Part shown: one piece after another, positions 23,071 to 33,100 of the stretch | Layout of the letters: every line of letters starts with the position of its first letter | Position numbering within the stretch: the first letter of the stretch is position 1 | Source of the DNA: Acidicapsa acidisoli | GTDB taxonomy: Bacteria; Acidobacteriota; Terriglobia; Terriglobales; Acidobacteriaceae | Length of the DNA stretch: 64,000 nt | Assembly: GCF_025685625.1 (NCBI RefSeq) | Contig: NZ_JAGSYI010000001.1 | Location: forward strand, 372,001-436,000 | Reading direction: 5' to 3' | The notes under the pieces: model-generated | Told to the model about the DNA's origin: nothing | Seen by the model: the letters and a program-made list of their open reading frames with translations, nothing else | Databases searched by the model: none | Position numbers and translations under genes: made by a program

Positions 23071-24139
23071 CTATGGGGCGGCATAACCGACCGAAACTAC
23101 ATTAGCTTGGACAGCATTCATAGTCGCACTCGATGGAGCACCTGCTGTCATAGCACCCTCGAAGAAGGACCCTATAGACGAGTTGCTATTATCTCCTCCG
23201 ATGCCAAGGATGATGGCTCCCTCCTGACGCATCGGCTGGTACCCCTTTGCCGGAAGAGGTAGTAAACCACTGGTCGTGAGGCTACCCGCATGAGCGTTGC
23301 CCCAGTAGACGGCGTAATTCTTCTGACCATTGCTTGCTCCCATCGCAGTTACAAACGGCAACCCGGCGGGCACCGGAAGGCCGGGGTAAATACCGTTCTC
23401 CATGTCAAGTCCCACATGTGGTTTGCACGGGTTGTCGCACATAAGGCTTATCGCATCCATATGGCCGTTGCCATTATCGTGGTTATTCCTCTCCGCATTG
23501 CCGAAGTCGAAACAGCATCCTCCATTGACATGGATTCCCGAGGTCACCATATACACCCCCTCAGGTTGCCCATTCACGGCAATACCCGAGGTCGCGTCGT
23601 TGCGGTAACCCATCCCGGCTGAAATATAGACGCCGTATACCTTGCGACCGCGAGCAGTTATAGGCAATGCGTTCGCAATTGCGGGAAGATCCTGGCCACC
23701 TGGACCATGACCGCGTGCTGCACACCGCCGGCCGGGGCGACTGTGAGGTCATTATGGCGGGATGATTGATCGTAAATTCTGGTGATCGTACAGGTGGTGC
23801 TTTTGCAGAAACTGTCCTGCGTAGCCGCATTTGCATAGCCGTCGGAGAGAACTCCGACGTTGAAAGTGGTCCTGTCTGATTGCCGTGTCAACTGGTACAG
23901 AGAACCGTTATAGGAGGCGTATAGTGCCCTCGTAGTGTTGAATGCAGCAACGCAGGGTGTGTGGGCTGCGTCGTAGATGTCGCAGGGACGAGTAGAGAAA
24001 GCGCTCGCGCCGAGATGCCAAACGGCAGTGGGTTGCTGGATGCAAGTACATTTTTCACCGCGGGCGATTTTGCATGAAGCAATGACAGAAAACCCAATAA
24101 CCCCATAACCAGAATGCGTCGTATCGGCGGCATAGGCAT
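23071..24139 (-). pseudogene. Frameshifted GH54 alpha-L-arabinofuranosidase B
   Basis: Secreted enzyme that would remove arabinose side chains from plant polysaccharides. The gene is split over three frames. A signal peptide (IRRILVMGLLGFLSLLHA) starts at 24,139. After a shift between about 24,085 and 23,985 the frame reads PCDIYDAAHTPCVAAFNTTRALY. After a second shift between about 23,735 and 23,665 it reads GRKVYGVYISAGMGYRND to the TAG at 23,071. The two acidic motifs expected at the active site (DMENG and GGDNSNS) are both present. The protein would stop after the catalytic domain, without the AbfB carbohydrate-binding domain that usually follows. It lies directly beside the right end of element 2. 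Two separate shifts make sequencing error less likely. Confidence 0.8.
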
Positions 24140-24542
24140 TTAATCTCCAAGTGGAAATGCAGTTATCCCTAACCAGGCGAAACCGCAAGACACAATCCAC
24201 GTCCGCGCGGCACCAGGCCAGAGGCGAAGAAACAGTAGCTAACCAGAAAAGGGGCATCCCATCGCTGTGCCTCAGTAGCAATGAAGGACGGCCGGTGACA
24301 ACACTATAGTGGCCCTACCACCAATTGAAAAATACGCAACCTCTCATGAACCGGCAAGTGTCTCGCAATCCGCAATTCGGAACGTCAACTGTTGTCGCAT
24401 GCGCTCGCACCTGGGGGCGATGCACTCACGGCCATTTCACCGGAGTTTGAATGACCTGGGACACGGCTTTCCTCAAATCCGCGGAAGGATTTTGGGGCTA
24501 GCAGCGAGCGTCTAAAATGGAAAAGCTGGTTGCGGTAGACCC
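24140..24542. other. Intergenic region between divergent genes
   Basis: About 400 bases between the arabinofuranosidase remnant and the receptor gene. I see no coding frame with homology, no RNA gene and no clear dyad. Promoters for both flanking genes would be expected here. Confidence 0.4.
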
Positions 24543-27017
24543 ATGCAGCGTTTTAAGCGTGCGGACGAATTCCTTTCGTGGCTATTTCTCCTCGGTTGCA
24601 TCGTTTCTGCCGCTGGGCAGACGTCAGCGGTCAACGGTCCTGTGCGCCTCGCGGTTGTCGACGAGGATGGTGTGGCCGTTTCGGACGCTCAAGTGGTCCT
24701 TCAGGAGTCCACGCACGCTGAGGTTCGTCTCTCGACCGATTACGCCGGCCATGCCTCATACGTCCTCCTGGGGACTGAGCCCTACCGCTTGCGCATCGAC
24801 AAGTTGGGGTTTTACGAGACGGTGTCGGATCAGTCCGATCCGCTGCTTCGAGATGTTCGGGTAGTGCTGAACCACGAGCAGATGGTGGTGCAGCAGATCA
24901 GCGTAACGGCGTCGGTGCTCGGGATCGATACGGAGCAAACCTCCGATACACGCACCATGACTGTGCCGGAGATCGTCAATGTGCCGTATCCAACCTCCCG
25001 CGACATCCGCAATCTGCTGCCCTTCTATCCCGGAGTGGTTCAGGATGTGACCGGTCAAGTGCATGTGGTCGGTTCGGAGACCTGGGCAACTCTGGATACG
25101 CTGGATGGATTCGACATCCGCTCCCCTGTCAGCGGGATTCTTGCCATGCGGGTAAGCCCCGACGCGGTTCGCTCAATTGACGAGGAGACGACTCGCTACC
25201 CGGTCGAGTTCGGCAGAAGCACGGGCGGCGTCGTGGCGTTCTACACCGGAATGGGCGACAACAAGCTCCGCTTCAATGCCACGGATTTTCTTCCCTCTCT
25301 GGAACAGCGCAACGGAATCCGCTTTGACAAATTCGTGCCCCGGTTGACTCTTTCCGGACCGCTGGTACGTAGCCGGGCTTGGTTCTTCGACGGACTGGAA
25401 ACGGAGTATGACGACATCTACATCCAGGAGCTTCCTTCAGGGGCCGACACCAATCACCTGCTGCGCGGAAGCAACCTGATGAAGTTCCAGGTGAATGCGG
25501 CGTCCACCAATATTCTGTCCGGCGGCTTGCTGTTTAACGACTATCATTCGCCCTACGACGGCATCTCATCGCTGGTCCCGCAGGAGAGCACCACAAAGCG
25601 CAACACTATAGCCTGGCTGCCATATCTGCGCGATCAGCAAATCTTTCACAATGGCGCGTTGCTGGACGCCGGGCTGGGCGTAGTGCGATTCAGGGACGGC
25701 TACGAGCCTCATGGCGAAAGCTCTTTCCAGATCACACCGGAGCTTTTTGAGGGCAGCTACTTTGAGAATCTAACCAGCCGGTCGCAGCGCGTCGAGGGAA
25801 ATGCGGCGCTGTATCTGCCACCTTGGCACTGGGCTGGACTGCACAATCTCAAAGCCGGCATCGATCTGGACCACATCGGCTTCGACGAAGCCGTGACACG
25901 CGCTCCAGTCAATTATCTCCGCGAGGACGGAACACTGCTGAGGCAAAGCGTTTTCCCCACTACCGCGCCTTTCACCCGCCACAACGTAGAAGCTGGCATA
26001 TATGTGCAGGACCGATGGGCGCCGCGCGCTGGCCTGATCATCGAACCAGGCTTACGGTTCGATTGGGACGAAATCATCCGCAGGCGGCTCTTTTCGCCGC
26101 GTCTGGCTGCCAGCTACTCGCCTTCGGGAGCCGAGGGCAGGACAAAGCTCTCTGTGGGCATCGGGCGCTATTTCGAGCACACGCAACTGGAATACCTTAC
26201 GCGTGCTCTGGCCGGCATTCGCTACGACACATACTTTGCGGCCGATGGCATAACTCCAACGGGCTCGCCAATGGAAACTAGCTTTTTCGCCAACGACGGT
26301 TCGTTGCATGAGGCCCGTGCGCTGAACTGGAGCGTGGGAGTGGAGCAGAGGTTGCCAGGCTCCGTCTATGTCAAAGCGAATGTGATTCGGAAGCTTGTCT
26401 CCGACGAATTCACCTATCTAAACCAGAGCGGTCCGACCGCGCTCTCAGCGAACTATGCGCTGACGAATTCCCGGCAGGACCATGACAAGCTGGCCGAGGT
26501 CGAAGGCCGCCGCACGTTTGCCGGCGGCTACTCCCTCTTTGCCGCTTATACACGCTCCTACGCTCGCACCAACGCCGCCATTGATTATGTGCCCACTCTG
26601 TCGATGCTCGGCGCGCAGCAGAGCGGCCCTCTGGGATGGGACACGCCGAACCGCGTGCTCTCCTGGGGATGGCTGCCATTGCTGGCGCCGGGTTTCAAAA
26701 AGAGCTGGGACTTCGTCTACACCTTCGACTGGCGCACGGGCTTCCCGTACACCTCGATCGACGACAGCTACAAGGTAGTGGGCGCGGCGGGATCGAACCG
26801 CTTTCCCAATTACCTTTCATTTAGTCCTGGGCTCGAATGGCGTTTTCACTTTCGCGGGTCGTACTTCGGACTTCGTGGCGTCATCGAAAATGCGACCGAC
26901 AGCGGTGATTACGCGGTCGTGAACAACGTGGTAAATTCGCCCAAGTATGGAACCTTCAGTGAGCCTCTGGGGCGAGCATTCACCGCGCGCCTCCGCCTGA
27001 TCGGGTCGACTAAATAG
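24543..27017 (+). CDS. TonB-dependent receptor-like outer-membrane protein with carboxypeptidase-regulatory domain
   Basis: 824 residues: signal peptide (to about 26, SAAGQ), a carboxypeptidase-regulatory-like beta-sandwich (30-115; LAVVDEDGVAVSDAQVVL ... YRLRIDKLGFYETV), a plug domain (about 120-230) and a beta-barrel. It imports or binds large ligands, often oligosaccharides or peptides, at the outer membrane. It is the shortest and most divergent of the four receptors here: the plug lacks the ELPLNGRN motif of the others, and the protein ends RLRLIGSTK, not in the aromatic residue that normally closes a barrel. It stands 45 bases before thpR. Ligand unknown. Confidence 0.85.
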   Translation: MQRFKRADEFLSWLFLLGCIVSAAGQTSAVNGPVRLAVVDEDGVAVSDAQVVLQESTHAEVRLSTDYAGHASYVLLGTEPYRLRIDKLGFYETVSDQSDPLLRDVRVVLNHEQMVVQQISVTASVLGIDTEQTSDTRTMTVPEIVNVPYPTSRDIRNLLPFYPGVVQDVTGQVHVVGSETWATLDTLDGFDIRSPVSGILAMRVSPDAVRSIDEETTRYPVEFGRSTGGVVAFYTGMGDNKLRFNATDFLPSLEQRNGIRFDKFVPRLTLSGPLVRSRAWFFDGLETEYDDIYIQELPSGADTNHLLRGSNLMKFQVNAASTNILSGGLLFNDYHSPYDGISSLVPQESTTKRNTIAWLPYLRDQQIFHNGALLDAGLGVVRFRDGYEPHGESSFQITPELFEGSYFENLTSRSQRVEGNAALYLPPWHWAGLHNLKAGIDLDHIGFDEAVTRAPVNYLREDGTLLRQSVFPTTAPFTRHNVEAGIYVQDRWAPRAGLIIEPGLRFDWDEIIRRRLFSPRLAASYSPSGAEGRTKLSVGIGRYFEHTQLEYLTRALAGIRYDTYFAADGITPTGSPMETSFFANDGSLHEARALNWSVGVEQRLPGSVYVKANVIRKLVSDEFTYLNQSGPTALSANYALTNSRQDHDKLAEVEGRRTFAGGYSLFAAYTRSYARTNAAIDYVPTLSMLGAQQSGPLGWDTPNRVLSWGWLPLLAPGFKKSWDFVYTFDWRTGFPYTSIDDSYKVVGAAGSNRFPNYLSFSPGLEWRFHFRGSYFGLRGVIENATDSGDYAVVNNVVNSPKYGTFSEPLGRAFTARLRLIGSTK

Positions 27018-27062
27018 TCGAAACCGCAAGCCAGGCTCGCATGCGCTTACCATCGTCTCTAT

Positions 27063-27611
27063 ATGCGCTTATTTGTCGGTGTACCCTTGCCGGCTGCGGT
27101 CATCGCCGAACTCTCGGCGATCACGCTGGATCTTCGATCCAGCGGGCAGCAACTCCGCTGGTCAGCTCACGACTCGTGGCACATCACTCTGCAATTTCTC
27201 GGCAACACCGTTCAGGAACAATACGAATGTACCGTCGCACAACTGCGACGGCTGCGTTTGCCGCCGATTCCCATTCGGCTTGAGGGGCTGGGCTTCTTCG
27301 ATCGCTCCGGGGTTTTCTCTGCCTGTGTCAGAGTGACGCCAGAACTACTCTTGCTTCAGGAACGTGTCACGGCAGCAACCCAGCTTTGCGGGTACGTTCC
27401 CGAGACTCGTTCCTTCCAGCCCCATATCACGCTCGCGCGAAGCAAAGGAAAGGGACTCCGTGAACTCAAAGCCAAAGTGCCGCATCAACCGAAGTTCACC
27501 AGGTTCGTCGCGAAAGAATTCCTCCTATACGAAAGCTTCCTCGGCTCCGAGGGCTCTCGCTATGAAGTCCGCGAGCGGTTTCCGCTCGATAGCCCGCAAG
27601 TACACGAGTAA
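27063..27611 (+). CDS. thpR: RNA 2',3'-cyclic phosphodiesterase (2H family)
   Basis: Cytoplasmic 2H phosphoesterase that opens 2',3'-cyclic phosphates at RNA ends; older name 2'-5' RNA ligase. The two catalytic HxT motifs are both present: WHITLQF (His40, Thr42) and QPHITLAR (His121, Thr123). MRLFVGVPLP is the usual start of the family, and 182 residues is the usual length. It follows the receptor gene by 45 bases, but a functional link is not obvious. No frameshift or missing residue. Confidence 0.93.
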   Translation: MRLFVGVPLPAAVIAELSAITLDLRSSGQQLRWSAHDSWHITLQFLGNTVQEQYECTVAQLRRLRLPPIPIRLEGLGFFDRSGVFSACVRVTPELLLLQERVTAATQLCGYVPETRSFQPHITLARSKGKGLRELKAKVPHQPKFTRFVAKEFLLYESFLGSEGSRYEVRERFPLDSPQVHE

Positions 27612-27745
27612 TGATTGGGAAAGACGCTGATCTTCAGCCACGGCGCTAGACCCGCGGAAGCAGACACCTCGTGAGCGCAATTTGAACTGCTCGTCGCTCA
27701 TGTATTCATGCGATACACAGGTTGTTCTTTCAGCAGGCCGAAACG

Positions 27746-27776
27746 GTGAGAGTGCGGCGCAACGCCGCACTCTCAC
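27746..27776. terminator. 14-bp hairpin between convergent thpR and receptor genes
   Basis: GTGAGAGTGCGGCG-CAA-CGCCGCACTCTCAC, a perfect 14-bp stem with a 3-base loop, 14 bases beyond the minus-strand receptor stop. On the minus strand it is followed by CGTTTCGG, so the T tract is poor; the stem strength and position still favour a bidirectional terminator. Confidence 0.7.
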
Positions 27777-27789
27777 TCCCTATGACACC

Positions 27790-30700
27790 TCAGAAGACTA
27801 TCTTCCCCGCGAACTGCACAAGCCGCGGATTGTTGAGCTGGCCCTGGCCCGAGATCACGCCGAAGTTCGAAGACCCGAACCCATTTGCCGGAGGTATGAA
27901 CTGCACATGGTTGAAGGTGTTGAATATCTCGCACCGAAATTCAAATCCCAGCCTTTGATCGGGGCCGAAGGTAGTGTGTTTGAAGGCGGCAAAATCCCAG
28001 TTGTCGATACCTTGAGCTTTGAGAGTCGGATCGACACGTGGTTCATTGCCGAAGGTATACGGCGCTGGTTCCGTGAAACATGCAGGGTTTATCCAGCCGG
28101 CATTGCCGGCCAGGCCGCTCTTCACGCGCTGGTCAGCGCTCCCACTGGTGGCTTTGTTGCAACCTGCCACTACGTTGGGACGAAGCCCGGCACCATAGTA
28201 GTTTGCGCCATTGCTCACAGCATTGATGTTAACGGGGAAACCATCTTGGAAAGTCGTCACGCCATCGACTCCCCAACCACCTACAAACTTGTTGGTCAGG
28301 GGAGAGACGCCATTCAGGTATTTTTGCTTGTTACCAAACGGGAGATCCAAAACATAGCTCACGATCAGGTGCTGCGGAACGTTCTGCGACGAAACAGACT
28401 TCTCGCCACGCAGGTTATTCCAGTCCTGAATTGCTCCCGTGCCTCCGGTTTCGAGCCACGAAGTGATGGTGTCCGTGTTGCTGAGAAGCTTGGACCACGT
28501 GTATGCCGCCAGAAGCGTACCTCCGCCGCTGAACCGCTTCTGCAGAGTCGCCTGAAGCGAGTGATAGATGCTGCCAAAGCTTCCCTGGCCCGCATATTGC
28601 AGGCCGTTGTACTGAGGGAAGGGCCTCAACAATTGTCCCGAAGTAGTTGTCGCCGACGACAGCGCACTGCCCGGGGCGGAACTGGCCGCGAATGGATTTG
28701 TGACTAACTGAGTGATGCTGACGGCCGCATAGGGATTTGCCGGGTTGGAAACCAATCCTGCCTGGTATTGCAGGGCTGCCTGGGCGAGATAGTTGTCTCC
28801 TAACTGGTCTACTTGCTGGCTGTACTGAGGCAGGTGTGTTCCTTTATTGGCTGCATAAGCTACATCGGCGAACCATCCACCCCACAGAGAGCGCTGGATA
28901 TCCAGGTTCCATTGCTGCATGTAGCCATAGTTGTATTCCGGAATGTCAAAAGTCGGGTTCGCTGAACCCTCAAGGTCCACCGCAGCAAGCGAAACTCCGG
29001 TAATCGACGACGGAGTGCGCCCAGGCGGCTGGACAAAGCTGATCCACGGCGTGGTAATCGTGTTCGTTGGAACTTCTGTATTGCCATTGTTTCCTGTGTA
29101 ATCCGTTTGAATGGAGTTAACAGGATCATTGAGAGGATTGGTAGCCCAATTAGCATCAATCGGCATCCAGAACAATCCATATCCGCCGCGTATCACAGTC
29201 TTGGAGTCGAAACCGTAAGCGAAGCCAACACGCGGTGCAATGCCAAGTTTGTTCGTATCCAGATTGTAGCGGCTGGAGTGCCCTGGCGTATCCACCAGAC
29301 CGGCAGCACCAAGCACGGTCAGACCGGTTGCGGCACTGGCAAGCGGATCGACCGCGAGTGGATTGAAGTATGACTGCCGGTTAAACCGCTCTGTCCACGG
29401 GCTCTGGTAGTCGTAACGCAGACCAAGGTTGAGTGTCAGTTTGTTAGTCGCGTGGTAGGTATCATTGACGTAACCAGCAAGGAGCTTCTGCTTCCCGGCC
29501 ACCAGATTCGGAATGACAGCGTCGCCAAAAAAGTGGTTACCCACGTTGCTTGGATTCTGAGCCCATCCCAGCAGGTAATCCGCGAACGCTAACTGAGCCC
29601 CTGTCGGATTCACAGTAGTATCGTAGTCCTCTGTGTAGGAGCCGCTAAACCCGAGAGATCCGCTGACGATGTTGCTCTGGGCGTAGTCGTCCAGCGTGAT
29701 TTCATCTTGAAAGCCAAGCTGGAAGGTGTGACGTCCATGCACCAGGGTGATAGAGGGCGATATCCAGTACTGGGTATCATGGTCGACGATATAGCTCTGC
29801 CCCTGGGAGGCCATGACGTTGTCGGACATACCCAGAACGTCGGGAGTGGGCGGCGTTCTGAGTGAGGATGGCAACTGAGTATTGAACCCGGAAGGCCAGC
29901 CAATACTTGTGAAGTCAAACCCCGAATTCTTTGGTGTCCGAAGATAGTTAAAGCGGCTTGCAGAAATGTCCAGATTGCCAATGACATTCGGGCTGAAGAC
30001 GTAGTTGTAGCCAATAGCGATCGCCTTCGAGGTCATTGTCTCTGTGCAACGATCCAGGCAGAGACCGGTTCCGAGTGGATCCTCAGGAAGATTCAAATTG
30101 TTCCATTGGCTGAATCGTCCAAATATATGTTGTTTGTCGTTGATCTTTTGGTCGATGCGCACAAGGTTTTGGTTCTGATTGCCGCCAAGGCTGTAACTTG
30201 CAACATAATTGTTCAGCTGGTTGGCATTGGTTGGTTTCGGCCAAAGATTCAACATCGCCTTAGCCGTTGCATTGACGCGGTTGGCTGGGATCATATTGCC
30301 GGCAAACGGAACGGGATTGTATGTGGCGCTGGGACCGCCTGCGGCGTTCCCGCAACCGCCAACGCCTAAACCATCTGCGTTGGGGATAGTTTGAAGCACT
30401 CCACCGCACGGATCGATGATTTGCGCTACGCCTGAGGCGGCCGCAAGACTGCTTAAATCGTAGGCTCCGTTGGGTCCTCCGCCGATCTCTTGAGCCGTTG
30501 GAACTGTAGATGTCCATGGCGCTCCGGAGCGCAACCGGAATCCCTCGTAGCTATAGAAGAAAAAGGTCCTGTCTTTGATAATTCTTCCACCGAAGTTGAC
30601 GCCAAACTGGTTCTGCGTAAAGGGCGGTCTGGCGATCCCGGCGTTATTTGAAAACCAGTCATTGGCGTTTAGGACTTTATTTCGAATGTACTCATATGCC

Positions 30701-31473
30701 TCGCCGTGGTAGGCATTGCTGCCGCCCTTGGTGCTCAGGTTGAGAACTCCGCCCGCAACCTTGCCCCACTCCGGGCCAATGTTATTTGTTTGAACTTTGA
30801 ATTCTCCGATCGAATCCTGCGTTGGAATCAGAATAGGCAGATTGATGTACCCGATATTGAGCGGCTGTCCATCCAGATACTCGGCACTCTGATTCGCAAA
30901 GGCGCCACCGATCTGGAAGTTACCCCACGAAAAGGGGTTCTGACCGGTCGCCGTAGCACCGGCTTGTCCCTGCATAACTACGGATGGCGCAACCTCAACC
31001 AGGCTGAATACATTGCGCCCGTTCAACGGTAGTTCATCGGCGTTGCGCTGCTCAACAACCTCGCCTAAAGAAGAAGTCTCCGCCTGCAGCAGAGGGGCAT
31101 CGGAAGTTACGGTTACAGTTTCACTTACCTGGCCGACAGTCAATGTAAAGTCGATTCGCGAGGTCTGCTGAACCTGAATCGTGACATTGGAGCTATCGAC
31201 GCGTTTGAACCCCGCCTTTTCAACTTCAAGACGATACTCGCCGGGGTTGAGGTTCACAAAGGAGTAGAGCCCGGTTTCGCCCGTAGACTGGACCTGTTTC
31301 TCATCTGTCGCTTTGCTGGTTAGCGTGACGGTTGCCCCTACCACTGCTGCACTGGACGTGTCCGTTACCGTTCCAGTGACCGAGCCGTAAGTTGACTGTG
31401 CTCTCGCTAAGAACGAGCTGGACACGAGAAGAACAACGATCAGAACTGCTCGCGCAAATAGTCTTATTGACAT
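27790..31473 (-). CDS. Oar-like TonB-dependent receptor
   Basis: 1227 residues: signal peptide (VLIVVLLVSSSFLARAQ), carboxypeptidase-regulatory domain (SVTGTVTDTSSAAVVGATVTL; YRLEVEKAGF), plug with ELPLNGRNVFSLVEVAPSV, then a large beta-barrel ending in FAGKIVF with the C-terminal Phe used for barrel assembly. ATG 31,473 is preceded by GGAGG. It is a close paralogue of the receptor at 37,156-40,722: both share NPFxWGN, NQSAEYLDGQPLNI, YINLPIL and IQDSI or TQDSI blocks. It is transcribed after the TPR gene (90-base gap). Such receptors are numerous in Acidobacteria and are thought to take up large plant or microbial polymers; the ligand here is unknown. Confidence 0.9.
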   Translation of the reverse strand: MSIRLFARAVLIVVLLVSSSFLARAQSTYGSVTGTVTDTSSAAVVGATVTLTSKATDEKQVQSTGETGLYSFVNLNPGEYRLEVEKAGFKRVDSSNVTIQVQQTSRIDFTLTVGQVSETVTVTSDAPLLQAETSSLGEVVEQRNADELPLNGRNVFSLVEVAPSVVMQGQAGATATGQNPFSWGNFQIGGAFANQSAEYLDGQPLNIGYINLPILIPTQDSIGEFKVQTNNIGPEWGKVAGGVLNLSTKGGSNAYHGEAYEYIRNKVLNANDWFSNNAGIARPPFTQNQFGVNFGGRIIKDRTFFFYSYEGFRLRSGAPWTSTVPTAQEIGGGPNGAYDLSSLAAASGVAQIIDPCGGVLQTIPNADGLGVGGCGNAAGGPSATYNPVPFAGNMIPANRVNATAKAMLNLWPKPTNANQLNNYVASYSLGGNQNQNLVRIDQKINDKQHIFGRFSQWNNLNLPEDPLGTGLCLDRCTETMTSKAIAIGYNYVFSPNVIGNLDISASRFNYLRTPKNSGFDFTSIGWPSGFNTQLPSSLRTPPTPDVLGMSDNVMASQGQSYIVDHDTQYWISPSITLVHGRHTFQLGFQDEITLDDYAQSNIVSGSLGFSGSYTEDYDTTVNPTGAQLAFADYLLGWAQNPSNVGNHFFGDAVIPNLVAGKQKLLAGYVNDTYHATNKLTLNLGLRYDYQSPWTERFNRQSYFNPLAVDPLASAATGLTVLGAAGLVDTPGHSSRYNLDTNKLGIAPRVGFAYGFDSKTVIRGGYGLFWMPIDANWATNPLNDPVNSIQTDYTGNNGNTEVPTNTITTPWISFVQPPGRTPSSITGVSLAAVDLEGSANPTFDIPEYNYGYMQQWNLDIQRSLWGGWFADVAYAANKGTHLPQYSQQVDQLGDNYLAQAALQYQAGLVSNPANPYAAVSITQLVTNPFAASSAPGSALSSATTTSGQLLRPFPQYNGLQYAGQGSFGSIYHSLQATLQKRFSGGGTLLAAYTWSKLLSNTDTITSWLETGGTGAIQDWNNLRGEKSVSSQNVPQHLIVSYVLDLPFGNKQKYLNGVSPLTNKFVGGWGVDGVTTFQDGFPVNINAVSNGANYYGAGLRPNVVAGCNKATSGSADQRVKSGLAGNAGWINPACFTEPAPYTFGNEPRVDPTLKAQGIDNWDFAAFKHTTFGPDQRLGFEFRCEIFNTFNHVQFIPPANGFGSSNFGVISGQGQLNNPRLVQFAGKIVF

Positions 31474-31563
31474 GGCGCCTCCGAAGTTTGCAGGGGCGTA
31501 GAGACACCCCTACGCTGCGTAATACGGGGCGTTGGAAAGATATGTACCAGCAGTAACGCAAGA

Positions 31564-32937
31564 TTATTTAGAGGAAGCAGCTTGAAAGAGAGCGTACTCG
31601 CGTTTTGCATCGTCAGTCCGGCCAGAAATGGAATAAAGATGCATCAGGCGATAGTGCACAAGCTTGTCGGGGTTGGGCTCGCGTTCGGCCGCCGTCAGCA
31701 CTCGGATGGCTGTCGCTGAATCCCCAAGCTTCTGCTCTGCCTCCGCCAGATTGAGGCTTGCCCACTGCGGAGGATGCGACGTTTTCATCAAGGGCTGGAG
31801 GAAATCGCGCAACGCTGCATACTGCTCCAATTGCAGCATGCATTTGCTTAGATGGGCCGCCGGACGTTCATCTACCGGGTTGGACGCCAGTTCAGCACGA
31901 AACGACTGAGACGCCAGCTCCCACTCATCATGCTTTTCGCGAAGCAAGCCGAGACTGTAATGAAGATCTGCAAGTTCAGGATGTTCGCGGATGAGTCGCT
32001 CATACTCTGCAACTGCTTCTTCTTCGTGACCCTGATCAGCCAGCACGTCTGCCTGGAATTGTGCGAGATAGGGCGATGTGGAATAACGATCTGTACACCG
32101 CTCGATCTGCTGCATACCTTGTTCCGCGCTAAGAACCGAGAGCAGATACAAAAGCGCTACGTCCTGAGGGTGCTGTCTCCAGCGTTCGACAGCCTCGGAC
32201 CAACTGAGGTCGGGACGGAAGTAAGGTGAGATTCTCTCCGCCTCTGCAAACGCACTGCGCGCTCCCTGTGAGCCGCTGGTTGGAGCTTCCCGGAGAGCGG
32301 CGAGAAATGGCTCTGAACCATGAGCCTTACTTAGTTTGGCGGCAAAGAACTGTCCGCTGCGAAGATAGGATTTCGCTGACTGCACGAGTGCCAGATCTTC
32401 CGGGTAGTCATTGCTCTTGAGGAGTTCGTCGTAGATCTCCACGGATTCGATCGGCTCGTCTAAATCCAGATAACACGAAGCGACAGCGGATGCGACACGG
32501 ATGTTCTTGCGCTCTTCGTGGTAGATCTTCGCCAGCATCGGCCTGAGGCTATCCAACTCCCCCATGCGGCATTTCTCTTCTGCCAGCAGTGCGTAGGTTT
32601 CGGGGACATATCTCTGCTTGAGCGCAAGAGAGTAATAGTGCATCGCCTCCGCCGAACGGCCCTGCATCTGGAGGCTCAGGCCCAGGTCGGTGAGAACCGC
32701 TTCGGCTGCGGGGGACTGTGCAAGGGCCTTTCGATAAAACTTCTCGGCAGCAGAGTAGTTCTTCGCTTCCATCGCCTCGCGGGCGGCGGCCATGTCTGAA
32801 GGCTGCTGGGCCTTGATCGAGATTGAGAGTGATATTGCGAGCATCGCGGGCAGAAGAGTGGGCCACCGTGTGCTACGACGAAGCAGCGTCGGTGCCGAAG
32901 CAAAAGGGCAGATCGCGAAGACTCTCACATAACTCAT
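31564..32937 (-). CDS. Secreted TPR-repeat protein
   Basis: Scaffold protein with about eight tetratricopeptide repeats, e.g. YSAAEKFYRKALAQSP, SAEAMHYYSLALKQ, EEEAVAEYERLIREHPELADLHYSLGLLREK. ATG 32,937 (MSYVRVFAICPF) gives a plausible N-terminal export region before the first repeat (LLPAMLAISLSISIKAQQ); the frame continues back to 33,033, but this would overlap the divergent CRTAC1 promoter region. It probably forms one transcript with the receptor downstream. In Acidobacteria TPR and CRTAC1/UnbV genes are often adjacent, suggesting a shared cell-envelope task, which is inference. Confidence 0.85.
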   Translation of the reverse strand: MSYVRVFAICPFASAPTLLRRSTRWPTLLPAMLAISLSISIKAQQPSDMAAAREAMEAKNYSAAEKFYRKALAQSPAAEAVLTDLGLSLQMQGRSAEAMHYYSLALKQRYVPETYALLAEEKCRMGELDSLRPMLAKIYHEERKNIRVASAVASCYLDLDEPIESVEIYDELLKSNDYPEDLALVQSAKSYLRSGQFFAAKLSKAHGSEPFLAALREAPTSGSQGARSAFAEAERISPYFRPDLSWSEAVERWRQHPQDVALLYLLSVLSAEQGMQQIERCTDRYSTSPYLAQFQADVLADQGHEEEAVAEYERLIREHPELADLHYSLGLLREKHDEWELASQSFRAELASNPVDERPAAHLSKCMLQLEQYAALRDFLQPLMKTSHPPQWASLNLAEAEQKLGDSATAIRVLTAAEREPNPDKLVHYRLMHLYSISGRTDDAKREYALFQAASSK

Positions 32938-33100
32938 TCTCGGCATCGCTCGCCGAAGCGCGCTCCGTGACCGCATCATTAGCGGTCGCTTAAAAGAACA
33001 CCTTAGATTGCCTTTGGGCTTCGACGTTGTCAAGTCCGTCTTGCTGGAGCGATCTGTCGCCTTAGACTCGCTCCGATCGGCTTGTGATACCCTGCCTTCG

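Noticed and set aside
27682-28707. 341-residue plus-strand frame over the receptor gene end
   Set aside because: Antisense to the conserved C-terminal barrel of the receptor and crosses its terminator.
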